The position numbers and the translations under genes were made by a program. The notes below the pieces were generated by a model, which worked only from the letters and a program-made list of their open reading frames with translations, ran no database searches and was not told the DNA's origin. Positions 53,051 through 62,856 of a DNA stretch of 64,000 nucleotides are shown here, in pieces. The first letter of the stretch is position 1, and each line of letters begins with the position of its first letter. The stretch is from an uncultured Agrobacterium sp. (GTDB lineage Bacteria; Pseudomonadota; Alphaproteobacteria; Rhizobiales; Rhizobiaceae): positions 186,001 through 250,000 of the forward strand of contig CAJYTK010000011.1 of NCBI GenBank assembly GCA_913777615.1. The letters run 5' to 3'.

Positions 53051-54868
53051 TCAAGCTTGTGGCTGGAACTGAAGCGCAAGGATCATGAGTTCGCGGGTCC
53101 ATTCCCTGCGCGCCTCAGCCGTCGTGAGGTTGTGGTCCGCATCCGAAATGAGAACGATTTTCGGATCGCCATATTGACCACTCAACAAACGTGCTCCAGC
53201 ACCGAAATTACTCTCCAGCATGCTCATGCCGACGTCACCTTGAGTGTAGATCAGCGTCACCTTTGTTTGGTTGGCGCGAAGGGAGGCAAAATCGTCATTG
53301 AGAGAACGGTGGCGCTTGGAAAAATACGGATATTTCACTGCAAGCGGCGTGAGGAATGCCAAGGCCTTCTTGAGGAGCGTGACGCTGAGATTGAATAGAC
53401 CACGGAAAACACGCACCTCCCCCTTGAGAACGCGCTTCCACAGCGATCCGCTGAGAAGCTTCGAGCCATAGCCGGACAGCGATTGCCGCGTGGAACGTAG
53501 GAAGTCATCCACGTTGATGTCTTCCGGGATGTAGAAATCGAAGGCATTGACTGGCACGATACCGCTGACGCGCTTATCCATCACGCCGCTCTTGAATGCA
53601 GTCCAGGCGCCACTGCAACGACCGCTGACGACGACAGGAAGAAGCTTTTCCCGCTCGAGAAAGTCGATGGCAGCGCTTACGTCTCTCAGTTGATCTTTAC
53701 GATACAGCACTTGCTCGGGCGCACCCGGCACGCAAGGACTGTCGGCCACATTTGCCATATCAAACCGGAATGATGCGATCCCTTCCCGAGCGAGATTTCG
53801 GCAAAGTTGCGCGGAAATCCGGCCCCAGCCGGACATGCGCTCATAGCCGGTCGGCGCGACGATCACCGTCGCACCGCGTCGCCGGCAAAGAGGCTCGCAG
53901 AGAATGCCGTAAAGACGGTCCTTTTCGCCAAACCGCACTGGTCTTTCTCGAAACCCATCGGCATCCAATGGTTGGGCAGGAGGTATGCGTGAGCTTTGAT
54001 CCCTCTGCGGTAGCACGGTTTCTGCAGCATACTTCGATGCAACCTGAACCGACCAACGCGTGATCGATCCAATGGCTTTCTTCGACGGAACGGAAAACAG
54101 CACGTCGCGCACGAACTCATTGTAGTTCGGAAAGACCTCTGCATGAAGAGTTACTCCGAGCTTCGAAAGGTGTAACTCAAACTGCGCATCCGCCGGGCGA
54201 TTGTCCTGTTTCAAAAGGAAGATCTCGGAAGAAGGCGCCTCGGCGGGAGACGATATGTTGAGCGCTCGAAGCCTCTCCGCGACGGCGTGTGGAAAAACCT
54301 GCTCGCCCATCGCAGGGCCCGAGGACGGCACCTTATGCTGCAAGGCGTCCGGATTGGCCACACGGCTCAAGGCCGCGAACTCGCGAAGCCAGTTGCGCCC
54401 GGAAAGAGCCGGGGCAGCCATCGCAAGCCCCGCCACGTTTTCCAAAGTTTCAGCAGCCTTCCATGCCAGCAGGCCGCCAAGCCCGTGGCCGACGATGATA
54501 AGATGACGAGCACCGGATAGGTCTCGAAGAGTCGCCCCCGCTACATGAATGCTGTCGAGCCAGGTATCGAGGCCCTGTTTTTCATCAAGCGGGTCGAGCG
54601 CATCGCCTGTGCCGGGATAATCGAACCGCATGCTTGCCAAGCCCTGGCTTGCCAGATCGGCGGCCAGCAAACGCCAGAACTTGCGCGCACAGAGCTCTTC
54701 GAACCCCCACGAACTCAGGAACAGAACAGCCACATCCGCAGAGTTCATGTTCGATGCAGCATCTGGTGGCCTGTAAAGGCCGACGGTATTGGCGAATGTG
54801 ACAGGATGGTCAGCAGATGCCTGCTCTGCCGACGAAGATCTATCGGCCAACGAAAAACCGGCATTCAT
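53051..54868 (-). CDS. Tandem alpha/beta-hydrolase protein of the exopolysaccharide locus
   Basis: A 605-residue protein with two alpha/beta-hydrolase domains (about 20-265 and 305-600). In domain 1 the nucleophile elbow is G127-H-G129-L-G131, with Gly where Ser should be, so it is probably inactive. In domain 2 it is G416-R-C418-S-G420, putting Cys at the nucleophile; H579 in DADHNLTT is a likely triad His. No signal peptide. It lies at the end of a glycosyltransferase operon, 72 bp after a GT4 gene, in the place where other polysaccharide clusters carry a hydrolase. Acyl removal from a glycan or lipid carrier is a guess. Confidence 0.8.
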   Translation of the reverse strand: MNAGFSLADRSSSAEQASADHPVTFANTVGLYRPPDAASNMNSADVAVLFLSSWGFEELCARKFWRLLAADLASQGLASMRFDYPGTGDALDPLDEKQGLDTWLDSIHVAGATLRDLSGARHLIIVGHGLGGLLAWKAAETLENVAGLAMAAPALSGRNWLREFAALSRVANPDALQHKVPSSGPAMGEQVFPHAVAERLRALNISSPAEAPSSEIFLLKQDNRPADAQFELHLSKLGVTLHAEVFPNYNEFVRDVLFSVPSKKAIGSITRWSVQVASKYAAETVLPQRDQSSRIPPAQPLDADGFRERPVRFGEKDRLYGILCEPLCRRRGATVIVAPTGYERMSGWGRISAQLCRNLAREGIASFRFDMANVADSPCVPGAPEQVLYRKDQLRDVSAAIDFLEREKLLPVVVSGRCSGAWTAFKSGVMDKRVSGIVPVNAFDFYIPEDINVDDFLRSTRQSLSGYGSKLLSGSLWKRVLKGEVRVFRGLFNLSVTLLKKALAFLTPLAVKYPYFSKRHRSLNDDFASLRANQTKVTLIYTQGDVGMSMLESNFGAGARLLSGQYGDPKIVLISDADHNLTTAEARREWTRELMILALQFQPQA

Positions 54869-54940
54869 GGTCGACTTCCCTTATTTCACCACCTCATCAG
54901 CGCTAAAATCGAACAATCGGCTAAAGAAATCCTGAAGCAC

Positions 54941-56221
54941 CTATGGTTTTTCTTGAGCAACATTTACAAATGCTTGCATGGGATGAGCGATAGGTCTTTG
55001 CGTCTTCAGAAGAAGCGCATTCAATCTTTCGTAATAGCGTGAGTCTTCTGCCGTACCCTTGAAGTTGCGAATACCTGGAAACAGATGATCGCGCTCAGCC
55101 CACCATGTTTGGTGGCCGATGGATAATGCCTTTTCCATCTTATCCGATAGCGCGTCTGGAATGCCCGGATCATAACACCAGCCGGTGCTCATCTCTTCGA
55201 CGATCTCCGGCGTTCCACCGAGCCGGGTCGCAATTACGGGCACACCATACACAGCAGCCTCGATCAAGATAAGACTTTGTGGCTCCCGCCAGTGAGAAGG
55301 AAGCACGATCGCGTCCGCCACTCCATAGACATCCTCGGGAGGTCTGAACCCCAAAAAGGTGATGGGCGCATCGCCTGCGATGGAGCGCAGGTGAGCAACG
55401 TAGTCGTCGCGCCCCCGGCCGGCAACGATCAACCGAGCGGAATTCCTGTTCGGCATGGTGACGAAGGCGCGTATCAGGTCTTCGATACCCTTCTCTTCCG
55501 CCAGCGCACCGAGATAGCCGAAGGTGAAGACATCGCTCCTGGCCTCGTCGCGACCTATGAGCGGTTGGTGGAGCCTGGCTTTGCTTATGTTCTCATTTCT
55601 AAGGACATGCCACGTTGCCTTGTCGAGAACGCCCGCACGCAGGTAGCTTTGCTTCAAGGCGTCGCTGACGGCAATCACGGTCATGCCGTCACCGTCGGAC
55701 TTCAACCTCGATGTCAGGACTCGGCACTTGAAGCAGGGACTTTCACAATTCCCCGTGGCGTTGAACATGCTCGATTTAGGACAAATCAGCGCGTAATCAT
55801 GAAGATGCAAGCACATGGGAATATTGAGCTCGCGGCTAGCCTCGAAGAGTGCCGGCTGCATGCGAGCGCAATTATGCGCATAGATCAGATCGACCTGCTC
55901 ACGCTTTAATATCTCTTTGACGTCCCTGGCGGAGACGGCGCCTACGGATGCCTTGATGTGCCAGCGGGCTTTTTCCAATCGACCAACGGAAGGCTTTTTG
56001 TGTTCGGGCAGATAGCTGTTACGCCAGTTTACCCGAACCACCCGAATACCGTCATCACCGACGCGTTCACCCGTGGGCATCAGTCTGTCACCGCGCTTAC
56101 CAAGCGAGAGCACGAAAACATCGTGATGGCGCGACAACTCCTGGGCGCTCATACGCGCGACGATCTCTGCGCCGCCCTCTTCCTGGGGCGCGAATGTCTG
56201 GGATACGATACAGATCCGCAT
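54941..56221 (-). CDS. Family 4 glycosyltransferase (GT-B), paralogue 1
   Basis: A 426-residue enzyme. The N-terminal MRICIVSQTFAPQEEGGAE binds acceptor; a Cys-rich block CPKSSMFNATGNCESPCFKC near 145-165 may bind a metal. The donor domain has FGYLGALAEEKGIEDLI and EPQSLILIEAAVYGVPVIAT (E-x7-E form). It is closely similar throughout to the protein at 58740-60002. Cytoplasmic, with probable membrane association. It is third in a minus-strand run of four polysaccharide genes. Confidence 0.9.
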   Translation of the reverse strand: MRICIVSQTFAPQEEGGAEIVARMSAQELSRHHDVFVLSLGKRGDRLMPTGERVGDDGIRVVRVNWRNSYLPEHKKPSVGRLEKARWHIKASVGAVSARDVKEILKREQVDLIYAHNCARMQPALFEASRELNIPMCLHLHDYALICPKSSMFNATGNCESPCFKCRVLTSRLKSDGDGMTVIAVSDALKQSYLRAGVLDKATWHVLRNENISKARLHQPLIGRDEARSDVFTFGYLGALAEEKGIEDLIRAFVTMPNRNSARLIVAGRGRDDYVAHLRSIAGDAPITFLGFRPPEDVYGVADAIVLPSHWREPQSLILIEAAVYGVPVIATRLGGTPEIVEEMSTGWCYDPGIPDALSDKMEKALSIGHQTWWAERDHLFPGIRNFKGTAEDSRYYERLNALLLKTQRPIAHPMQAFVNVAQEKP

Positions 56222-56292
56222 CGACTAGTTCACTTTCTTTAAACCGCCTCTTAAGGGCGATCCACCATTGCACGCCTGTATCTTTAATTTAT

Positions 56293-57363
56293 TTAAATCT
56301 GCCCAATAATATCGACAAGCCGCTTTGCGCTCATATCCCAGGAAAACCCGGCTGCACGTCGATAGCCTTTTTCAATCATCGATACGCGACCTTCAGGGTT
56401 TTGCAGTAACTCGTCCACAGCCCTCACCATGTCCGCAGGGCGCAGCGGATCGAAGAACAGGGCGGCATCGCCGCACACTTCCCGAGCGGGGGCAATATTG
56501 GAAGACAGCACCGGACAACCGAGGAACATCGCCTCAAGCGGCGGGATGCCGAAACCCTCGTAAAGGCTGGGAAAGAAGAGAGCCGTCGCACGGGAATAAA
56601 GCGCAGCGATTTCCTCGTCGGACAGGCGTCCGGTGAAAATCACCTTCTCATCCTCCGGCCTTTCGACATCGGTCCCGGCTTGAAAAACGCTTGAGGCAAC
56701 GGCTCCAACAACGACGAACTTTGGCGCTCGAGGCCCCATCATGCGGATCGCCTCGATCGCGCGACCAATATTCTTGTTTGGTGTCGGCGAGCCGACAAAC
56801 AGAAGAAAAGGTTGCCCGTCCAGACCCAGCCGGGCAATCACTGACTCGTCCTTTCCGATCGCCGCCATGTGCTCGCTGCTATTGTGGACAACGGCGACGT
56901 CCCTCGCGCCAATGGTGGCCTCCAACTCCCGCTTGGAGAAATCGGACACAGTAGCAATCCTGCCACGACGCGCCAGGACGCGTCCTAGCGTGCCATGCGC
57001 CATACGGTACTTACGGGAAAAGTTTTCGGGCGTGCGAAAGATCATTGCATCGTGAATGACAGTGACCGCGCGTGAATGCAGGACGGGACCGCTGTTGCAA
57101 AGGTTCAGGAGCCTGCCCCGTCGCGCCGCTGCATAAAGGTTCGTCTGCTCCCATGCATGACCGGAAAGGCCACCCACGGTCCGTTGCTCGATGGTCTGTA
57201 GCGGCAATTCCTCCACAACGCCTTCCGGCGTCAGGATAATCCAGTCGTCCGTTGCTGCTTGCTCAGCAAGCCGCTTGTCGAGCGCCGTGACGATCGCTCT
57301 GGCAAACCGTTGAACCCCGCTCGTCTTTTGCGTCAGAAAGCGGCCATTGATGAAGACGGTCAT
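56293..57363 (-). CDS. Family 4 glycosyltransferase (mannosyltransferase-like)
   Basis: A 356-residue GT-B enzyme. The start MTVFINGRFLTQKTSGVQRFAR has the TSGVQR acceptor-side motif; the donor side has FLLFVGSPTPNKNIGRAIEAI and FFPSLYEGFGIPPLEAMFLG (EGFG-x4-E), then SSNIAPAREVCGDAALFFDP. This pattern is common in mannosyl- and rhamnosyltransferases of capsule and exopolysaccharide clusters. Its start overlaps the preceding GT stop by four bases. Confidence 0.9.
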   Translation of the reverse strand: MTVFINGRFLTQKTSGVQRFARAIVTALDKRLAEQAATDDWIILTPEGVVEELPLQTIEQRTVGGLSGHAWEQTNLYAAARRGRLLNLCNSGPVLHSRAVTVIHDAMIFRTPENFSRKYRMAHGTLGRVLARRGRIATVSDFSKRELEATIGARDVAVVHNSSEHMAAIGKDESVIARLGLDGQPFLLFVGSPTPNKNIGRAIEAIRMMGPRAPKFVVVGAVASSVFQAGTDVERPEDEKVIFTGRLSDEEIAALYSRATALFFPSLYEGFGIPPLEAMFLGCPVLSSNIAPAREVCGDAALFFDPLRPADMVRAVDELLQNPEGRVSMIEKGYRRAAGFSWDMSAKRLVDIIGQI

Positions 57364-58472
57364 ACGAGAACACGCTCTCCGGCGGTTTCTTTTCTCAAAA
57401 CCTCGTCATAAAGAGCAATCAGCTCATCATTCATTCTGTCGCTCTGATATCGTGCGTGGAAACGTCGATACCCGGCTAACCCCATATCCCGCCAGCCTGC
57501 AGCATCCTGCCCGAGAATTGCTTCGGCCAATGCCGCGCTGTCGCCGGACGGAAACAAAAAACCGGTTTGTCCGTGCCGGACGATCTGACGAAGGCCGCCG
57601 ACGGCGGATGCGATGACAGGCTTTTTCGCACGCATGGCTTCCAGCGCGACGAGACCGAAACCCTCCCAGCGCGATGGCATGACGACCACATCGCATGCGG
57701 CAAGATATCCGGCAATTTCCATCGGAGATTTCCAGCCGAGAAGCTCGACATTGTCGGGAACAAACGAGACCGCATTCTGCTCGCTCTTTGTCGTGACCGT
57801 CGCGCCGATCACTTTGAAGCTCGCCCTACCTTCAAGCGTGGCTGCGGATTTCAACAGAATATCGACGCCCTTTTGACGATCGAGACGTCCGACGAACAGA
57901 ACCTTGGTGATCGGATCCTTCCATTCGGCAGGAACCGCGACAGGATTTTTCCGCGACAATCCGTTTTCGATCACCACCATACGGCTCGGCGAGATGCCGA
58001 TTTCAACGCCCCTGTCATATTCGTGCTGGGAGATGGCAACGATCTTCTGGCAAAATGGCGCAAGCAATCGCTCACCCCATCGTGCAACCAGACGCAAAGG
58101 CCCGAGTGTCTCCATGTCGAACGACCAGCCATGCGCGCAATAGATGATGGGCGGGAAACGCCTGCTGAGCGCGCCGATGGCGCGCGTGACCGCACCTGCG
58201 AAGGTTGAATGGGCATGCACCACATCCGGACGGAACGATTTCACCTCGGCCATTACCGCACGCGCCAGCGCGGGAAGCGATTTGTAGCGTCCCTGTCTCT
58301 TGAAGGTTATGATGCAGGATGATGGTATGTTCTGCACATGCGAAAGATGGGCATCGGGCACGAGGACACGGACATTCTTCGCGCCGTATTTGGCGATCTG
58401 GTGAGGCACGACTTCATTCAGATAGGTTGCTGGCCCGCCCGGTAGCGTTTCAAAGACGTGCAGAACCCTCAT
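57360..58472 (-). CDS. Family 4 glycosyltransferase
   Basis: A 370-residue GT-B enzyme. The start at 58472 gives MRVLHVFETLPGGPATYLNE and has AGGGGA upstream; a frame open to 58562 lacks such a site. Donor domain motifs are VLFVGRLDRQKGVDILL and SRWEGFGLVALEAMRAKKPV, followed by GGLRQIVRHGQTGFLFP. It heads the minus-strand glycosyltransferase operon and is divergent from the paralogous GT at 58740 across about 270 bp that likely carry both promoters. Confidence 0.9.
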   Translation of the reverse strand: MRVLHVFETLPGGPATYLNEVVPHQIAKYGAKNVRVLVPDAHLSHVQNIPSSCIITFKRQGRYKSLPALARAVMAEVKSFRPDVVHAHSTFAGAVTRAIGALSRRFPPIIYCAHGWSFDMETLGPLRLVARWGERLLAPFCQKIVAISQHEYDRGVEIGISPSRMVVIENGLSRKNPVAVPAEWKDPITKVLFVGRLDRQKGVDILLKSAATLEGRASFKVIGATVTTKSEQNAVSFVPDNVELLGWKSPMEIAGYLAACDVVVMPSRWEGFGLVALEAMRAKKPVIASAVGGLRQIVRHGQTGFLFPSGDSAALAEAILGQDAAGWRDMGLAGYRRFHARYQSDRMNDELIALYDEVLRKETAGERVLV

Positions 58473-58739
58473 TTCCTCTTCCCCTGGACGACCGCCTTTG
58501 GCGCGGATGCGCAGTTTCTTGACGTTGGTCGTCCAACTGTTAAGTAAAACAGAATTCATCAATTCGCCACCGCTTTGCCGGACACGCCTCCCTCACATCG
58601 TGAAAGAAAGGAGCCGGTGATAGATGACGCGACTGTAACGCGGCTTTCTCAACGAACGTTTATTCAACATATTTAAAGAGTTATTTGCGATTTAGTTTCA
58701 ATCGTAACGAACACTTCCCAACGGAGAGGGACAACGCGT

Positions 58740-60002
58740 GTGAAAATCTGCATCGTATCGCAGACTTTTGCCCCCCAGGAAGAGGGCGGCGCCGAGATGT
58801 CGGCACGCGCCGGAGCGATCGAACTCGCCAAGAAACACGACGTAACGGTCCTCGCACTCGGAAAAGAGGGCGACCCGCTGGTACCGCCCGGAGAAACAAG
58901 ACTGGCGAGCAACATCCGCGTCGTCCGGCTCCCCTGGAAGAACAGTTACCTTCCAGGTCCTCGCAAGCCTTCGGTCAGTGTTGCGCATCGTGCCCGCTGG
59001 CACCTGCGAACAGCGCTCGGTGCGCTCTGCGTAAAGGGGTTGACGCAGTTCTTCAAGGACGAGAACTTCAATCTCATTTATGCGCAAAACTCGTCTTCCA
59101 TGCAGCCCGCTCTGTTTCATGCGGCCGAAGATGCGAGTATTCCCGTCTGCCTTCACCTGCGCGATTATGCGATGCTCTGTCCCAAGACCAGCATGTTTCG
59201 CAGAGAGGACAATTGCGAAAAGCCTTGCCTCGATTGCAGCCTCATCAACCGTCGCCTGAAAATGCGGGGCGAGGGAATGACGGTGATTGCGGTCAGTCAC
59301 TTCGTTAAGCAGCGCTTTCTCGAAAACGGAGTTCTTTCACAAGCCGACTGGCATGTGATGCATAACAAGAACACACCACTCCATTCCTTCGATAAGAGCG
59401 TCATCGGGCGAAGCAGACCCGCAGACCAAACCTTTACGTTCGGCTATCTGGGAGCCTTGGCAAAAGAAAAGGGAATTGCCGATCTCGTCGGAGCTTTCAA
59501 CGGCCTGCCCTCGGGAGCAAAGGCGCGTCTGGTTATCGCCGGTCGCGGACGTTCTGGAGAGGAAGACCGTCTCAAACGTCTCGCATCCTCGCCAAATATT
59601 GAGTTTCGCGGCTTCGTCACGCCGCAGGAAATTTACCGCATCGCCGATGCAATCGTCGTTCCTTCGCTATGGCACGAACCGCAAAGCCGGATTCTGGTCG
59701 AAGCAGCCGTCTACGGCGTTCCGGTGATCGGCACCAACCGTGGCGGAACGCCTGAAATCCTTGAGGAGGGGCGAACTGGCTGGTGCTATGACCCTCACAA
59801 GCGTGGTGCTCTTTTGAACATGCTTGAAAAGGCGGTGTCGATCGGGCCAGAGCAGTGGTGGCAAAGGCGCGACGAACTCTTTCCGGGCATTGCCGGCTTC
59901 GATGGCACGGCGGAACAATCCCGATACTACGACAGGCTGGAACAAATCCTCACCCAGCTTGCTATGGGCACGGTGACGCGTAAAAACGCCATGCGGTCTT
60001 GA
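58740..60002 (+). CDS. Family 4 glycosyltransferase (GT-B), paralogue 2
   Basis: A 420-residue enzyme beginning with GTG, preceded by GGAGAGG. MKICIVSQTFAPQEEGGAEM and the Cys-rich block CPKTSMFRREDNCEKPCLDC are almost the same as in the protein at 54941-56221, as are TFTFGYLGALAKEKGI and EAAVYGVPVIGTNRGGTPEI. The two are a recent-looking duplication and may add the same sugar at two steps or two sugars to related acceptors. The polymerase gene follows on the same strand. Confidence 0.9.
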   Translation: MKICIVSQTFAPQEEGGAEMSARAGAIELAKKHDVTVLALGKEGDPLVPPGETRLASNIRVVRLPWKNSYLPGPRKPSVSVAHRARWHLRTALGALCVKGLTQFFKDENFNLIYAQNSSSMQPALFHAAEDASIPVCLHLRDYAMLCPKTSMFRREDNCEKPCLDCSLINRRLKMRGEGMTVIAVSHFVKQRFLENGVLSQADWHVMHNKNTPLHSFDKSVIGRSRPADQTFTFGYLGALAKEKGIADLVGAFNGLPSGAKARLVIAGRGRSGEEDRLKRLASSPNIEFRGFVTPQEIYRIADAIVVPSLWHEPQSRILVEAAVYGVPVIGTNRGGTPEILEEGRTGWCYDPHKRGALLNMLEKAVSIGPEQWWQRRDELFPGIAGFDGTAEQSRYYDRLEQILTQLAMGTVTRKNAMRS

Positions 60003-60151
60003 CGAGATGCGTTCTGTCGCAGCTCTCCCGAACATGGTCAACAATATCTTAAGAGATTGCGGGCATGTTGAGGTCAACGACGTAGCCTGAACCGAGAACA
60101 CAGGTTCAACTGGCCGTCACTCAGTGCCAGACACGTGAACAAGGTTTGGAA

Positions 60152-61450
60152 ATGTCCAATCTCGCCTGGCTCATCCTCATTCTCGGCTGGCTGATCTTTC
60201 TCATCTATTACGTCAGCTCGTTCTTCAAATGGGGCGTCCTGACCTTATCGTCCTACTTCTGGCTCCGTTACACCGTTCTACCGGTACTCATCATGCCGAT
60301 CTTCGCCGGATCGGACAAGAATATCGAAGCGGTTGGCAATGCGCTTTTTGTCATCCGTCAGCATATAGACCAAGCCTTCTTTCTTTCGGTTCTCGGCGTC
60401 GTATTCATGATCGTCGGCATGGCTCTTGCGGCCTTCAGTTCCGGTCGAAGCTATCTCTTTGACTTTATCGAAAGCGGCTACTCTTTCTGGCAGACACGGA
60501 CCGGAGCGTGGCTGTCATTTCTAATCATTCTCTTGGCGACGGCGGGCCTCTTCGGTCTCGGAGTACGCCCATTCGAGGGGCGGGAATTTGCTTTCGAGAA
60601 CCCGTCGATCCGTCCAGTCATCAATCTCTACTCCGTCATCCTGCCCACTACGGCGATCAGCCTGCTTGTCTACGGTTTCGGTCGCGGTCGCCTGTTTATC
60701 GCCATGGGTGTTTTCTGCAGTGCGCTTGGTCTGATGATCGGCACGCGTGGAGCCAGCATCGAGGCTCTTTTCGCCTTTGTCATTTGCGTCATCATCGCCT
60801 ACCGCTATAGAAACCTTCTGGTGTTCGGTCTCTCGGCAACTGCCTTCATCCTCGTGGCAATTGGCATTGGCATATTGCGCTCAAGCGCGGACGGGCAGGT
60901 AGGACCGGGCCTGCTCGACAGCCTCACGGCTCAAATCTTCTACGGTAACAACTTCTCCGACTTTCGAGACTACGCTTGGATTTTGAGCGGTTTCAAAGGG
61001 CAGTTCTATCACGGCATGACCTATCTTGCCGGCTATACCGCGCTCATACCAGCCTCGATCAGCGAGTTTAGAAACGATTACCGAACCGGCGTCATCACCA
61101 CCACGCTTGCAGGCCTCGACCCGGAGTTTCATGCGGGTCTGCGACCGACGCTCTTTGGCGAGGCCTATCTGAATTTCGGTATTCCCGGTGTGATCTTTGC
61201 CGCGACTTTGTTCGGCTTCTATTTCGGCAAGCTTCATTTGTGGGTTCACACCGGCCTGCCGCGCAATGCGCTCGGTGTACGCCGCGTGGCCTGCGGCTAC
61301 ATCGCGTTTCTCTTCATGTTCAACACGGTCTTCACGCCAAGCTTCTACTATGTCTACGTCGTGACGGCGTGGCTGATCGGCGGTCTTGTTCTATCCTGGC
61401 TTCTGACCGTTCCAGACCGATCGAATGAGGAAAAGCTTCCCTCCAGCTAG
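60152..61450 (+). CDS. Wzy-like exopolysaccharide/O-antigen polymerase
   Basis: A 432-residue integral membrane protein with about ten to twelve hydrophobic segments and a large periplasmic loop near 260-330 (QIFYGNNFSDFRDYAWILSG; GLDPEFHAGLRPTLFGEAYL). The last loop matches Wzy/oligosaccharide repeat unit polymerases (LFGEAYLNFGIPGVIFA). The start at 60152 has AAGG upstream. It links repeat units made by the adjacent glycosyltransferases. No Wzx flippase is inside the window. Confidence 0.85.
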   Translation: MSNLAWLILILGWLIFLIYYVSSFFKWGVLTLSSYFWLRYTVLPVLIMPIFAGSDKNIEAVGNALFVIRQHIDQAFFLSVLGVVFMIVGMALAAFSSGRSYLFDFIESGYSFWQTRTGAWLSFLIILLATAGLFGLGVRPFEGREFAFENPSIRPVINLYSVILPTTAISLLVYGFGRGRLFIAMGVFCSALGLMIGTRGASIEALFAFVICVIIAYRYRNLLVFGLSATAFILVAIGIGILRSSADGQVGPGLLDSLTAQIFYGNNFSDFRDYAWILSGFKGQFYHGMTYLAGYTALIPASISEFRNDYRTGVITTTLAGLDPEFHAGLRPTLFGEAYLNFGIPGVIFAATLFGFYFGKLHLWVHTGLPRNALGVRRVACGYIAFLFMFNTVFTPSFYYVYVVTAWLIGGLVLSWLLTVPDRSNEEKLPSS

Positions 61451-61553
61451 AGTTGGCTCACAAGCCATCGCTCAGGCGCTGCCGGTCGGGATTTACGCCT
61501 TAGAGCAAAGGATGGAGAGTTATCGGCGTACGCCCCATTCTGTCGGCCAACGT

Positions 61554-62555
61554 CTAGCCTCGCTGAATATACGCCTCGAGGACATCCTTGATCGCTCTAA
61601 TATCGTTATCGAGCTTGTCGAGCTTGCTCATCATCTCCTGCTGGTTTGCCAGCAAAACCTGATGGGAGGCGATGGTAAGCTCGCTGAGATTTCGCCTTGC
61701 CTCTTCCGTATCGCGAACCAACCCCATCATAATGCCGATGTTATCGGGATTGTGGTTGAGATTCTGTCGGAGAAGCGCATTTCTGTAAATCGTATTATAG
61801 AGAAAATGAGCCGGAAGAGATTTTGTGACCGTGTTGTTGTAATGGCCGACATCGTGCCGGCGAATGTGGTGGTTCGCCAGTGCTTCAGGTGTCAAAGCTA
61901 TATCGGCAATCTGTAACGCGCGCAGATTGAGGTCCCAGTCTTCGATCACCGGAAGGTTTTCGTTGAAGTAGCCGATGCGCTCGCAAACATTTCGTCTCAA
62001 GACCAGCGCGATCGGCGGGATTTCGGGCCTTCGCAGAATATCGAGGAAATCGAGAGCGGCTCCGTCGTAGCCTTTGACCGTCGATCCAACCCCGATGACG
62101 TCGGTCCCGTTTATCACTTCATCGATCTGGTTCCACTTGCTCAAAAATCCTCCAAACCGCCGGTTCTCCGGATCGAGGAGAAAAGAGGTTGCGGACGCCA
62201 GAAAAGCGGGATGCCAGCTGTCATCATCGTCATGGATCACGAGAAAAGGGAGATGTCCCAGACGAGCGCCCTTGTTGGCTGCGGCACTGGTGCCGAGATT
62301 TGTTGGATTATGAACGACCGTCAATCTCTCCGAGCGGATCTGCTCCAGGAATTCCGCCAGCAGCGCGTCAAGGGTTTCGACACAGCCGCCATCATTGATG
62401 AGATGAATGTGCCAGTTTTCGTATTCCTGGTCGAGAACGCTTCTGAGCGCTCTCCTTAGCAACAAGGGCCTGTCTTTGGTTCGTATGACAACATCAACGC
62501 CGTCGCTGCGAGAGTCGTCTCGAATTTTTTCCATGCTGTTTGGAAACATGTTCAT
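61554..62555 (-). CDS. Family 2 glycosyltransferase with C-terminal coiled coil
   Basis: A 333-residue GT-A enzyme. VDVVIRTKDRPLLLRRALRS starts the nucleotide-binding fold and the metal-binding HDDDDSWHP is at about 113-121; VIEDWDLNLRAL is the catalytic-side ED. The C-terminal 70 residues form a predicted heptad helix (SHQVLLANQQEMMSKLDKLD) seldom found in small GT2 enzymes and possibly used for oligomerisation. It is on the opposite strand to the polymerase gene at the far end of the locus. Confidence 0.87.
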   Translation of the reverse strand: MNMFPNSMEKIRDDSRSDGVDVVIRTKDRPLLLRRALRSVLDQEYENWHIHLINDGGCVETLDALLAEFLEQIRSERLTVVHNPTNLGTSAAANKGARLGHLPFLVIHDDDDSWHPAFLASATSFLLDPENRRFGGFLSKWNQIDEVINGTDVIGVGSTVKGYDGAALDFLDILRRPEIPPIALVLRRNVCERIGYFNENLPVIEDWDLNLRALQIADIALTPEALANHHIRRHDVGHYNNTVTKSLPAHFLYNTIYRNALLRQNLNHNPDNIGIMMGLVRDTEEARRNLSELTIASHQVLLANQQEMMSKLDKLDNDIRAIKDVLEAYIQRG

Positions 62556-62856
62556 CGACAGAATCGTCCTCGGAAAGATTGGCGGATTTTCCAGCCGTTT
62601 GGGACTCGCATCTCGATATCCGCGACAATCATGCTGGTATGTCGATACAGGATTATTGAGGAAGCCTTGTGTGAGGCTGTAACCCTATCCGGCTTGACAA
62701 TCGCACACCGAGGAGAGCGCAAAGCATGCCGCCGCCAAGATGGCAGGCAAGCCGAACGGGTTCTGCGATGCGCCCGATCAGCCCAGCCTCGGCTCCTGGT
62801 ACATGCCGGCTGGCAACCGGTTTCAGGCGAATGTTGCCAGCCAACGATCAATCAAT

